A stretch of DNA of 64,000 nucleotides, from positions 124,001 to 188,000 of the forward strand of contig WNKP01000001.1 of the NCBI GenBank assembly GCA_009797885.1, read 5' to 3'. Shown here piece by piece: positions 1 to 8,057 of the stretch. The stretch comes from Flavobacteriaceae bacterium GF1 (GTDB taxonomy: Bacteria; Bacteroidota; Bacteroidia; Flavobacteriales; Flavobacteriaceae). The notes below the pieces were generated by a model, which searched no databases, was not told where the DNA came from, and saw only the letters and a program-made list of their open reading frames with translations. The position numbers and the translations under genes were made by a program. Within the stretch, counting starts at the first letter, position 1; the number at the start of each line of letters is the position of its first letter.

Positions 1-75
1 CGGTTGCGCACTGACTTTTGTTTTATGTACATATTTGAATTTTGATGCTTTGGCCCACATTACGTAGCGCCAATG

Positions 76-1062
76 TCACGCACAAGCATAGCGTAGTTTT
101 TCCATTGTTTGCTTCTCATTTTTTGCCAGTTCAATGAAGGTTTCGGAGGCCTTGTTCAGGTATTTTTCATCTTTTGTTTCTCCAATTTTCAAGAACAAGG
201 TTGAAATTTTATTCCATTGCATGGCGTGTTCCCTAAATTCCAAATATCCGCTGTTCAGTTCTTTCATTCCAGTTAATTCGTAGGCTTCTTTTAAAAAATC
301 CCGATACAGATTTCTAAACAATGCGCCGCCTGTTCCTGCGCGTTCCATTAACATTGCCGTAGTCTGAAATTCACCTTGTACATCATCACTTTCCTTGAAC
401 CATTTTTTAATTTCAGACGCCGTCTTTTCCATGCCTTTATGGCCCAGGTTTTTTATGGGTGGATTGAGAAAGTCCGTTGCGTTATTGTAAATGGCTTTTT
501 TAATCACCGGCTCTAGGTCTGGCAATTTCGTGGTTTGTTCTATCGTAAAACTTAAATTTCTGGAAGACATTGGTCCTTTTTCATTCCTTGCCAATTCAAG
601 ATTTCTTAACATTGTACGTGCCAGTCCCCCTTGTTGGTCCGTATCGTTCAAGTAAGCGTGCGTATCATCATATCCATAAATCGTTACATAATGACCGGCA
701 AAATGAATTTTGTTGGTAAAATAATCCAAATGGTAGCAATCCAATTTCAGCCCGACCGCCTTCCCGTTAGCAAGTGGTACTTTGATATTTTGCCAAGCCT
801 TCCTTAAAGAGGACGTTTCTTTTGATTCCAATTTTAAATGTAGATTCCGACAAATATTTTCAGTTAGCTTGTCTGTTTTGATACGTCCACCGATAAACGG
901 AAAATCCATTAGTTTCATATTCCAGAATATATAGCCCAATCCTTCCCCTATTCCAAAAAGCATTGGTTCGGACAGTTCAATTCCTATTTGTTTTAAAAGA
1001 CTTCCCGTTGCCGTGGTTTCGCAATGTTGTCCTTTAAAGGGTTTAAAATTGGCTATTTTCAT
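76..1062 (-). CDS. BtrH-like N-terminal domain / DUF4872 protein
   Basis: A 328-residue protein with the layout of the BtrH N-terminal family followed by DUF4872. A papain-like catalytic set is visible: Cys14 in GQHCETTATG, His124 in FAGHYVTIYG and Asp140 in YLND. The N-terminal half (about 1-150) is the peptidase-like fold; the C-terminal half is helical. BtrH, the namesake, is an acyltransferase of butirosin biosynthesis, but no aminoglycoside or peptide-cluster genes are near, so the substrate is unknown. No signal peptide is seen, so it should be cytoplasmic. The start is an ATG; 41 bp separate it from the small lipoprotein gene upstream. The family call is fairly sure; the function is not. 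Confidence 0.7.
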   Translation of the reverse strand: MKIANFKPFKGQHCETTATGSLLKQIGIELSEPMLFGIGEGLGYIFWNMKLMDFPFIGGRIKTDKLTENICRNLHLKLESKETSSLRKAWQNIKVPLANGKAVGLKLDCYHLDYFTNKIHFAGHYVTIYGYDDTHAYLNDTDQQGGLARTMLRNLELARNEKGPMSSRNLSFTIEQTTKLPDLEPVIKKAIYNNATDFLNPPIKNLGHKGMEKTASEIKKWFKESDDVQGEFQTTAMLMERAGTGGALFRNLYRDFLKEAYELTGMKELNSGYLEFREHAMQWNKISTLFLKIGETKDEKYLNKASETFIELAKNEKQTMEKLRYACA

Positions 1063-1103
1063 AGGCGTCCCTTTTGTAGATACCCATTGTTGGCGGTTGC
1101 GTT

Positions 1104-1451
1104 TTATTGTTTTGTCAATGTGTATTTATCTCCATTGTTTTTGGTCAAAATGAGCGTGCTTCCATTTAAACTATAATTCCATTCCTCATTTAAAATCAAA
1201 GTCCAATCAAAATCGGCAGTCCAAAAACATTCATCAGTAAACGTAATTGAATCGTTGGAAATGGAATAATTTCCACTGCAAATTGCGGGGAATACCTCTG
1301 TGTCACTTTCACCGGAGTACATACCATCGTTCAAATTTAGTGTAACATTGGAAGTATTTCCGTTGCGTTCAAAAATTCCGGTATACGCTCCATCAATATC
1401 AGGTTCAATAGTATCGTCATCGTTTTTGCAAGCCAATACGATAAATACCAT
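1104..1451 (-). CDS. Small lipocalin-like lipoprotein, probably with a disrupted start
   Basis: The reading frame gives a Cys in the lipobox-like VLAC followed by an acidic linker (KNDDDTIEPD), then a beta-rich stretch typical of small flavobacterial lipoproteins. The ATG at 1451 leaves only eight residues before that Cys, too short for a signal peptide. Upstream in frame are hydrophobic and charged codons (KSSTKEKFLIPIC) but no start. An ATG at 1503 is one base out of frame, and an A-run of six (plus-strand T-run 1487-1492) lies between. Removing one A would join MDFIK to the lipoprotein signal. I read this as a frameshift, either real or a sequencing error. Function unknown. Confidence 0.5.
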   Translation of the reverse strand: MVFIVLACKNDDDTIEPDIDGAYTGIFERNGNTSNVTLNLNDGMYSGESDTEVFPAICSGNYSISNDSITFTDECFWTADFDWTLILNEEWNYSLNGSTLILTKNNGDKYTLTKQ

Positions 1452-1667
1452 GCAGATTGGAATTAAGAATTTTTCCTTCGTACTACTTTTTTATAAAATC
1501 CATTTTTAGTCAAATTTGCCTCTTAAAGGCACCAAAATCATTGCGCCATTGATTTCGCTTCAATGGCTCATCGTCCTTATTGGTGGTTCGTTGTTTTATT
1601 TCCATCTAATGGCAAAAGCCATAATGAGTTTTGCAATAAAAAGAACAAGCATTAGATGGACTATCGG

Positions 1668-2141
1668 TTATATTTCACTAACCAAAAACGATGACGTAAG
1701 CCCAACAGCCATAAAGAATGCGCCACATACCCTTTGCTTGGGATGTTCTTTAATGTGATTCACTACAATCATTGCCATTAGGGTATAAGTTGAAATGATT
1801 GCTACGGCCATTACATTTTCTGGAAAAAGCCAAACCAAAACCAGCGGCTGGATGACATGCAATACAATGAAAATGGATCGTGCCTTCGGCTTGTCACTGT
1901 AATACTTAGTGGTGCCCTCCGTGAAGTTGGAAACCACACCTCCCGATAAATCAAATACAAGAATTCCAAGGATTACAAACTTGTATGTTCCATCAAAGGA
2001 ATGGGCGGCCAAATGCAAAGCGGCCATAGTAGTCAATATGGCAATCGTATAGGTGAGCAGCAAATCAAGAAGCGTAGATTGTTGGCCATGCAACTCATGT
2101 AAAACCATTGGGATTGAAACTTTTCTTGCCAGGATTTCCAT
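1668..2141 (-). CDS. Multi-pass membrane protein of unknown function
   Basis: A 157-residue hydrophobic protein with about four predicted membrane spans (around residues 25-48, 53-72, 92-110 and 112-130). A conserved-looking FDLSGGVVSNFTEGT segment between spans two and three resembles uncharacterised small membrane proteins, but I cannot name a family. The start is an ATG. It lies 27 bp downstream of the DUF4345 gene on the same strand, so the two are probably co-transcribed. Function is unknown; membrane location is the only firm statement. Confidence 0.6.
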   Translation of the reverse strand: MEILARKVSIPMVLHELHGQQSTLLDLLLTYTIAILTTMAALHLAAHSFDGTYKFVILGILVFDLSGGVVSNFTEGTTKYYSDKPKARSIFIVLHVIQPLVLVWLFPENVMAVAIISTYTLMAMIVVNHIKEHPKQRVCGAFFMAVGLTSSFLVSEI

Positions 2142-2168
2142 AGGTTTTTAGTTTTAATTAAAGCCTTT

Positions 2169-2558
2169 TCACAAAGCCAGACTCGGTCGTATCAAGAGCA
2201 GTAAAATACCCCCTACGATTTCTGTTATCGTGATCAGTCTAAGCTGTCTTTTGGGGAATCCGTTCCGGAACAAGGCAACGATCCTTCCTACCGGTTGGGA
2301 AAGGACAAAAATGGCCACTAGGTCTCCAAGCAGTACCTGCTCAATATGTAACCCAGCAAAAACACATAATACCGCTTGAGCCAAAAAAACACCAATATAT
2401 ATGGCATGGAATTCACTTTTGGCATTATGATTGTTCAACTGATACCCTAGTATCCTGGCCAATGAATGGGGCCTGAACAATGTCCAACAAGCATAAAATG
2501 TAAAAATCACTCCGGTGAGGATAAGTACGGATTGCCTTAAGACATCATGATGAACCAT
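2169..2558 (-). CDS. DUF4345-like small membrane protein
   Basis: A 129-residue protein with four membrane spans. The pattern of an early FxPxxLARILGY segment, an Ile-Gly-Val-rich second span and a GRIVALFRNGFP loop before the last span matches the DUF4345 family. The ATG start fits. An ACATATGT palindrome lies 62-69 bp upstream and is also found near two other promoters in this region, suggesting shared control by the adjacent Crp/Fnr-type regulator (inference). Function of DUF4345 proteins is not established. Confidence 0.6.
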   Translation of the reverse strand: MVHHDVLRQSVLILTGVIFTFYACWTLFRPHSLARILGYQLNNHNAKSEFHAIYIGVFLAQAVLCVFAGLHIEQVLLGDLVAIFVLSQPVGRIVALFRNGFPKRQLRLITITEIVGGILLLLIRPSLAL

Positions 2559-2619
2559 TCCTTTTTGTTTGACTTTATACTTGAGTCAAATTTAAAGTGA
2601 CTTGGGATGGATTCCTTTT

Positions 2620-2627
2620 ACATATGT
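2620..2627. promoter_or_regulatory. ACATATGT palindrome, candidate Crp/Fnr-type operator
   Basis: A perfect 8-bp palindrome within a longer matching context (minus strand: TTAACATATGTAAAAGGAAT) upstream of the DUF4345 gene. The copy at 4131-4138 has nearly the same flanks (AACATATGTAAAAAGAAG). Three occurrences within 3 kb, each before a gene and close to a Crp/Fnr-family gene, suggest an operator. The assignment to that regulator is inference. Confidence 0.35.
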
Positions 2628-2784
2628 TAAAACACATCATTATTTGGCACTAGGGCCAAACGAAGTCACCGTTATAATGGCAGGACTTTTTTCAAAAACT
2701 TCATCCGAAGCGCAAGTACAGCTTTACCCATGCCAAAGCAGTGTAAAAAAGGAGTGGTAAAATTCAATTTTTGGCCAGGGGCCA

Positions 2785-3984
2785 CTATCGGCCCGTTACG
2801 GTGGTCTTCACATGGAGCTCCACGGTGTTGAATATATCTTCAATTGGGTTTAGATCATCGACCAAGTCGATGATCATGGCCCTATGTACATCGTATTTTG
2901 GTGCAAACACTATCTTCACCTCATAGTCTGCCAACTCCGCTTCTGCGGCATTTACGGTAACCAACACGTTCCCTTCTTCGCCCGGCCTTACAAATCCCGC
3001 TTGTAGCGGACTCGAAGTTGCCAAAAACGCATTTAAAATGTTCTCTTTGGTATCGCCCTCAATGGAATTGCTATAGGTACTGGCATTAATGCCATGCTGA
3101 ACCGGGTGATTGCCCCTATTTGTCCATTTAAATGGGAATACCCTGATTTCACCTTGGGTAACGGTAGCTGTGGAAACCGAACTTTCCAGCATTTCAATGG
3201 GATCCTCTACATCCACGATAACCCGATAGCGGTTTTGTGATACGGCTGTAGTAACGGACAGTTCCAGTTCATTGCGATCTTCGAAAGAAACAAAGTCGTA
3301 ATTGCTTGTAAAATCGATGCTGGGATCGGTTTCCGGGTACGGAATGAAATCACTATCCCCTTGCCTGTACTGCAACCCATCCCCTTCAAAATCTATGGTA
3401 GGGACAAGATTGGTCAGATTCGTCCCTACGGGAACCAAAACAAATATGGCATTGCTATTTCTTGCTGGGTACGCCACTATTCGCAAAGCATCAATATCGG
3501 ACGCTAAGTCGGTATTTTTGCTTTTTTCAAACCGAAAACCTGTAATCTCGGCTTTTTCCGTTGCAGCATCGTCCCTAGTAATGGATACTAGATAACTAAT
3601 GCTCAAATTCCTATCCTCAAGGGATGTAATGGTATAGGCAATTGCATTGCCCTCCCCAAACGATTGTACCGATCCGATTGCAGGAAAAATTTCAAACTTG
3701 GAGGTGTCAAAATTGACCGAGGCGAGACTTAACTCCAAGGGGGCAAAAGTTGCTGGGACCGTAATCATGATCTCCCCCGGTGTTAGTTGTACGCCATCCA
3801 CAATTTCTGGTTGGTTCAATTGAATATCCACATAGGGGACTTCCGATAACTGAAAATCCGTCAAGATTGCAGCTGTCATATCCACTGTCAATCGATTGTC
3901 TTCTTCCAACCCTTGATCATTGTCGGAACTGCATCCGACAAGCACACTGACCAGCAAGAAAATGCCTGTTCTAAATGTGTTCAT
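2785..3984 (-). CDS. Surface or periplasmic lipoprotein, DUF5018-like repeats
   Basis: A 399-residue lipoprotein: the signal ends in VLVGC with the lipidated Cys at residue 18, followed by an acidic SSDNDQGLEED linker. The body is all-beta and carries two copies of an Ig-like pattern (ITSLEDRNLSISYLVSIT and SFEDRNELELSVTT, around residues 115-135 and 232-250) of the kind seen in Bacteroidota DUF5018-like lipoproteins. These are thought to be cell-surface adhesion or ligand-binding modules; no ligand can be read here. The C-terminal part (about 265-399) resembles a further beta-sandwich. It stands alone, with 153 bp upstream containing an ACATATGT palindrome. Confidence 0.55.
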   Translation of the reverse strand: MNTFRTGIFLLVSVLVGCSSDNDQGLEEDNRLTVDMTAAILTDFQLSEVPYVDIQLNQPEIVDGVQLTPGEIMITVPATFAPLELSLASVNFDTSKFEIFPAIGSVQSFGEGNAIAYTITSLEDRNLSISYLVSITRDDAATEKAEITGFRFEKSKNTDLASDIDALRIVAYPARNSNAIFVLVPVGTNLTNLVPTIDFEGDGLQYRQGDSDFIPYPETDPSIDFTSNYDFVSFEDRNELELSVTTAVSQNRYRVIVDVEDPIEMLESSVSTATVTQGEIRVFPFKWTNRGNHPVQHGINASTYSNSIEGDTKENILNAFLATSSPLQAGFVRPGEEGNVLVTVNAAEAELADYEVKIVFAPKYDVHRAMIIDLVDDLNPIEDIFNTVELHVKTTVTGR

Positions 3985-4130
3985 CCTATCCCTTTATTGG
4001 TGTATACATAGCGTACAGCCGTCTATATTTTTTCTTTGTCAAAACGAAAACCGCCATCGATTGATGTATTGTTATATCAAAGCTGGCGCCTATATATCTA
4101 AGTTAATCCATGCAAAGGGGACTTCTTTTT

Positions 4131-4138
4131 ACATATGT
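4131..4138. promoter_or_regulatory. ACATATGT palindrome, second copy
   Basis: An identical octamer to 2620-2627 with matching flanks, lying at the stop codon of the Crp/Fnr-type gene and about 150 bp upstream of the lipoprotein gene at 3984. It could act as an operator for that lipoprotein. Evidence is sequence repetition only. Confidence 0.3.
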
Positions 4139-4728
4139 TAAAAAGCGTCTTTTTTTTGCTTCCCCGCTCGGATTCGACTTAGACTTACCTGGCTGATTCC
4201 CAAGTAGGAGGCAATCCCTCCCAGAGAAGCACGTTGCAGGATTTGCGGGTACATTTCTATTAACCGGTGATAGCGTTCAGAGGCATCCTTTATTCTGAGA
4301 TTCTCATAATGATTGGTCAATTTCACAAATTCATACTGCTGCAATCGAGTGCCCCAAAATGCCCATTTGTGGTTTTTTTCAAAAAGGCGGTTTAAATCAT
4401 CCAGTGAAATACTTAACAATGTGGTATCCCCTTCCAGCACTTCTATATTGGCACCGCTTGGCTCCTTGGTAAAAAAACTTGTCACATCCGTGAAGAAGGA
4501 ATTCTCAAATTCATACCATAAGACCTTGCTATCCTCAGTATCTAGAAACGAACGGACAAGACCTCGGCAATTGAAATATAACAGCCGGCAGATTTGTCCC
4601 GTTTTCAAGAGTAACTCGTGTTTGGCATGGATGCTCAAATGAAATGAATCTTCTGCCGCCAGGACGTCATTTTCACTTAAAATGGCATACCGCGGTATTT
4701 GGCTAAGGAAATGTTGCTTTGTTTTCAT
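4138..4728 (-). CDS. Crp/Fnr-family transcriptional regulator
   Basis: Starting from the ATG at 4728 the product is 196 residues (MKTKQHFL...), with a cyclic-nucleotide-binding-like beta-roll in the first two thirds and a short C-terminal helix-turn-helix (LGGIASYLGISQVSLSRIRAGK). This is the flavobacterial Crp/Fnr type with a reduced DNA-binding end. An upstream extension to 4791 would overlap the acetyltransferase gene and looks unconserved, so I reject it. No Cys cluster for an Fe-S centre is seen. It lies 19 bp downstream of the GNAT gene, probably in the same transcript. It may bind the nearby ACATATGT palindromes (inference). Confidence 0.75.
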   Translation of the reverse strand: MKTKQHFLSQIPRYAILSENDVLAAEDSFHLSIHAKHELLLKTGQICRLLYFNCRGLVRSFLDTEDSKVLWYEFENSFFTDVTSFFTKEPSGANIEVLEGDTTLLSISLDDLNRLFEKNHKWAFWGTRLQQYEFVKLTNHYENLRIKDASERYHRLIEMYPQILQRASLGGIASYLGISQVSLSRIRAGKQKKDAF

Positions 4729-4747
4729 CGTTGGGCAAAAGTGATTT

Positions 4748-5137
4748 TTACTTTTCCATTGTAATCGTACCCTCCACCTTCTTAAATCCAAACTTTTTAT
4801 AAAAACCCTCCAAATCAGGTTTGGTGTTTAGAAATATCCCTTCTACTCCAGCTAGTTGTTTCAATAGATTTTCAACGATAACTTTTCCAAGTCCCAACTT
4901 TTGATACGAATCGTCCACAACGATGTCATCAATTAAAGCACGATAAACTCCGTCCGATATTGCCCTCCCAAAACCAATCAATTCCGAGTTTTCCCGAATG
5001 GTGACAAAGACGGTCAGATGTTCAAGCATTCTCTTGATCTCCAGATTTTTTCTTTTGGCTGCCCAAGTGGTTTGGGCAAAGAGTTTTTGTAACTCCTTTT
5101 CTGACGGTACTTCCGTTATGCTAATGGTAAACTTCAC
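4748..5137 (-). CDS. GNAT-family N-acetyltransferase
   Basis: A GNAT acetyltransferase: the acetyl-CoA-binding motif A is visible as IDDIVVDDSYQKLGLGK, and the C-terminal FYKKFGFKKVEG strand-helix segment is typical. I take the GTG at 5137 as the start, giving about 129 residues (VKFTISITEVPSE...), the usual size. A longer form from the ATG at 5206 would add a basic tail (MFKAPKRWQHGFAK) that does not look like part of the fold. Substrate unknown. An ACATATGT palindrome lies upstream at 5301-5308. Confidence 0.75.
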   Translation of the reverse strand: MKFTISITEVPSEKELQKLFAQTTWAAKRKNLEIKRMLEHLTVFVTIRENSELIGFGRAISDGVYRALIDDIVVDDSYQKLGLGKVIVENLLKQLAGVEGIFLNTKPDLEGFYKKFGFKKVEGTITMEK

Positions 5138-5300
5138 AGTTGGGCTCAGTTGTTTTGTTGATGTTTTGGCGAAACCGTGTTGCCAGCGTTTGGGGGCTTT
5201 GAACATTTTTGCCTTTATTGGCAACAGGTTTCTTTTTATTAAGATCGTTGTTTTGAGTCATCGCGTATTCAAATTTCGGTATTCAGTTTAAATTCTCTGA

Positions 5301-5308
5301 ACATATGT
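5301..5308. promoter_or_regulatory. ACATATGT palindrome, third copy
   Basis: The same octamer, here within GAACATATGTTTTG, upstream of the acetyltransferase-Crp gene pair. If the regulator binds it, this would be autoregulation. Evidence is sequence repetition only. Confidence 0.3.
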
Positions 5309-5315
5309 TTTGTCT

Positions 5316-5420
5316 TAACAAAAAGATGGGCTTTTTTTTGCACTAGCTTAAAAGAAGCCAGTCCCTGCTACAAAGTCAAAGTCTTCATCAAAAAGATGGC
5401 CTTTTGTAGTTTTAGGGGAA
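5316..5420. repeat. Intergenic repeat units with short terminator-like hairpins
   Basis: Two related units sit here. One reads AAAAAGATGGGCTTTTTTTT followed by a TTAAAAGAAGCC block; the other reads CTTCATCAAAAAGATGGCC. A third copy lies at 6061-6140 (CTTCATCAAAAGGATAGGGC, T-run, TTAAAGGAAGCC). Each has a short AAAAG...CTTTT stem with a T-run. They look like degenerate copies of one intergenic element placed between transcription units. Confidence 0.4.
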
Positions 5421-5469
5421 TCTTTAAAACAATTGATTAAAAGAAAAGAAGATAATTGGGTCAGAAACC

Positions 5470-5892
5470 CTAGTTCGCTAGTGCTTTATCCAACCTTTTA
5501 AGAAGTAGGTATTCATACTGCTTTTTGTGGCCAACCTGGATGGAATCACAGGTTACACGGTACAGCTTAAGATTGTTTTCTTGAAATTCCACCCTTATGG
5601 TGTCCACACTTGAAATGGACTTACCCCTAAACCTGGACTCAGTGACAAACCTATACGTATTATACTCCAATTGCTGCCATTTCCCCTTCCAGGGTGCCCC
5701 AATGACCTCCCAAGTGTCATCCGTCCGAAATTCTTCGATAAAACCGGCGGTACCTACATCGGTTGATATGACCTTGTCCGTACCGCATTCATGGATATAG
5801 TACCCCACACGCTGCCACTGGCCCACCAAGGGATCTTCTTGTGCCATTCCGTGTAAAGAAAAAAATATGGACAACCATAGGAATGTTCTCAT
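5470..5892 (-). CDS. Small secreted lipocalin-like protein
   Basis: From the ATG at 5892 the product is 140 residues with a clear signal peptide (MRTFLWLSIFFSLHGMAQ) and a mature beta-rich domain opening with DPLVGQWQRVG, a lipocalin-like start common in Bacteroidota. Two Cys residues (in HECGTD and VTCDS) could form a disulfide in the periplasm. No ligand or function can be assigned. It stands alone between two intergenic repeat regions. Confidence 0.6.
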   Translation of the reverse strand: MRTFLWLSIFFSLHGMAQEDPLVGQWQRVGYYIHECGTDKVISTDVGTAGFIEEFRTDDTWEVIGAPWKGKWQQLEYNTYRFVTESRFRGKSISSVDTIRVEFQENNLKLYRVTCDSIQVGHKKQYEYLLLKRLDKALAN

Positions 5893-6260
5893 TTCCAATG
5901 TTCTTTTATGGTAGGTTGCTGTTAAGAAGTAATAATAGGGGATACTGCGCTATCAGCACAACACCAATGCACAACCGATAGGAAAACAGGAATATCCGGT
6001 CAAATTAATATTGAACCAAAAACCATCATGCCCAATTTGTGTAGGGTTGCCGTTTCAAGTTCAGCCCCCACTACTAAGTTAAAAGCTTCATCAAAAGGAT
6101 AGGGCTTTTTTTATTGTACCAGGTTAAAGGAAGCCCACTGAACGAGAAGTTTACCCTGGGAGAAGTCGAAGGGAGTCCCATCCCCACCCCAAAAAAGTCC
6201 AAGAACTCCGAATAAGTGGTAAAGCCATCATGGCAGGTGGTTTGTTTTTACGGATCAGCC
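5893..6260. other. Intergenic region with one repeat copy
   Basis: A gene-free stretch of 368 bp. It contains the third copy of the intergenic repeat (6061-6140), with a short AAAAG/CTTTT hairpin and T-run around 6093-6112 that may end transcription on the plus strand. I see no open frame with coding character and no clear promoter. Confidence 0.5.
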
Positions 6261-8057
6261 TTATCTGACCGAGATGACCGCTTTTGAGGATATCGAAGTA
6301 CCATCGGAAGTGAACCCTTCAACGGTAATCTCAAACTTTCCACTAATATCGGAGGTATAAAAAGAAAATTCCTTTTCCTTTTGAAAGGTACCCTCAGGGG
6401 ACCATAACAGTTGATACCGAAAATCCGGGATCCTTTTCATGTTGGGACCTCCCGTTCCGTAGGATTGCTTAAAATAGTTCTTTTTTGATTGCGGCCGCAG
6501 CAATTGTACATGCTTCAGCCAGGTCGCATCAGCAATTGGGGTATAGGGATCATTGGTGGTTTCAATACTGATGGCCCCTTCATAGACCTCCCTTCCAAAT
6601 ACATACCTATCCCTGCCCAATTGGATTTTTTCGATCTGACGGGCATTAAAATCCAAAAGGTCTCCATGTTGTTGTATCTGGACGCCATCCACCAAAACCA
6701 AAGGTTTGCGGTCCGACTCTGCATAGGGTGGGTTCACCCGAACCTTAAAAACCTGATTTCCAAATGCATCCCGTGCTATCCAGAGATGGTCTATAATCTC
6801 AACAACGGTTTCCTTAAGGGTGGCAAATCGGGTATAATCATCCAGATTATAGCTAATACTGTTTTGTAGAAAAAAGGGGCGCTCTAAACGGGCGGACCGA
6901 ATCGTATCCGGCTTGGTACTGAAAAAAGCGTTTTCAATTTGATTATGGAAACTACGTTCCAATAGCTGCTTTTCCATTTTGTTGGACAATCCAAAATTGT
7001 AAAACTGCATATCTCCAAATGTTAGCTCCTGGGGTTCCAAAATTGCTATTTGATGGTTTTCCCTTTCCGCCCCAATGACCTGAAGGATGGCTTTGTCAAG
7101 TTCATATTCCTCTTGAACGGAAAAATAAAATACCCCATCTTCATCGGTCAGGGCCGTTTTGAACAGCGCTCCGTGCTTGGGCATGGAAAACGAAACCACG
7201 GCCCCAGCCACGGGCATATTGGTTTTTGTATCCATTACCTTGCCAAAGATCAGCTCGCCCCTAATTTCCGGTAAATGGGGAAAATGGCCCTGCTTTTGCG
7301 GAAAGCTTTCCATTTTAGTTGCTTTCCCTCCTGAAACGGAATTCGCCGAAATCCTGTTCGCGTGGGGAAGGGTATCCACTTTCCTTACAGCGATTGAAAT
7401 GTGGCATTCCATTTCCAGGTCAGTTGCCGCACGCAAGATGAAGCTTACTTTCTCCCTTGGTTCATAGACGTCTTTTTTCAGGTCGATTTTTACCGCCAAT
7501 GGTTTGTTGCCAGTCAACCCATTTCCCTTGTCCTGTAAACGCCCACGGATACCTTGAACCGCGGAAAGCGTGTCCATTTCCGCTTTTAAAAAGACCTTTT
7601 GGTCGCCGTTATAGGGGTTGATAATGGTAATGTCCTGTTTAAAAAAGTGTCCCTCGCCAAAATTTCGCATCCATTGGGTATAGGCAACAAGTTTATAATT
7701 TCCCGATGGAACCGATGTTGGGACAAAAAAATCGGCATGGGAACGTCCTTTGGTCAATCTAAGTTTTTGCTTGAAGACGGAATTGTTGTCCTGTCCAATC
7801 AATTCCACATAGGCAATCTTACTGATTTCCGAGGGGCTGAGATCACGGTTGTCCAAACAATACAAACTATACAACAAATACTCTCCGGCAAAGACCAAGG
7901 AAGAATTTACATGGACATAAATTCGTTCGGAAGGAAAATTGGCCTGTCCATCCTGCGCAGCTTGGGATACTCCCGTAAAATGAACAAAAAGAAAGAGGCC
8001 CTGACAAAATCGTTTGATTTTGAACAAGCCCCAATATTTCCCTGATCTTATCTTCAT
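6261..8057 (-). CDS. Exported macroglobulin (MG2)-like protein, last gene of TonB operon
   Basis: From the ATG at 8057 the product has 598 residues. Its ATG overlaps the TGA of the DUF4249 gene (ATGA), so the two are translationally coupled. A signal peptide (FCQGLFLFVHFTGVSQA) is followed by a macroglobulin-like beta domain (IYVHVNSSLVFAGEYLLY), a second one around 185-230 (PREKVSFILRA), a carboxypeptidase regulatory-like domain around 268-320 and a plug-like segment near 400-490 (PLVLVDGVQIQ). Such proteins commonly accompany STN-type TonB receptors and DUF4249 lipoproteins in flavobacteria; their role is not established. Periplasmic or outer-membrane location is inferred. Confidence 0.6.
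   Translation of the reverse strand: MKIRSGKYWGLFKIKRFCQGLFLFVHFTGVSQAAQDGQANFPSERIYVHVNSSLVFAGEYLLYSLYCLDNRDLSPSEISKIAYVELIGQDNNSVFKQKLRLTKGRSHADFFVPTSVPSGNYKLVAYTQWMRNFGEGHFFKQDITIINPYNGDQKVFLKAEMDTLSAVQGIRGRLQDKGNGLTGNKPLAVKIDLKKDVYEPREKVSFILRAATDLEMECHISIAVRKVDTLPHANRISANSVSGGKATKMESFPQKQGHFPHLPEIRGELIFGKVMDTKTNMPVAGAVVSFSMPKHGALFKTALTDEDGVFYFSVQEEYELDKAILQVIGAERENHQIAILEPQELTFGDMQFYNFGLSNKMEKQLLERSFHNQIENAFFSTKPDTIRSARLERPFFLQNSISYNLDDYTRFATLKETVVEIIDHLWIARDAFGNQVFKVRVNPPYAESDRKPLVLVDGVQIQQHGDLLDFNARQIEKIQLGRDRYVFGREVYEGAISIETTNDPYTPIADATWLKHVQLLRPQSKKNYFKQSYGTGGPNMKRIPDFRYQLLWSPEGTFQKEKEFSFYTSDISGKFEITVEGFTSDGTSISSKAVISVR

Noticed and set aside
1-1103. Possible integron-like gene cassette: CGGTTGCG at both sides of the BtrH-like gene and a GTTGGCGGTTGCG block at 1091-1103.
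   Set aside because: The shared stretch is only about 8 bp, no integrase or folded attC-like site is visible, and the left edge is cut by the window.
1516-1758. Plus-strand open frame of 80 codons.
   Set aside because: It overlaps the membrane-protein gene on the other strand, has no recognisable domain, and most of the upstream part is plain intergenic sequence.
5138-5224. N-terminal extension of the GNAT protein and a GCTGGCAACACGG-type inverted repeat inside it.
   Set aside because: The extension does not belong to the GNAT fold; the repeat is weak and I could not show a mobile element.
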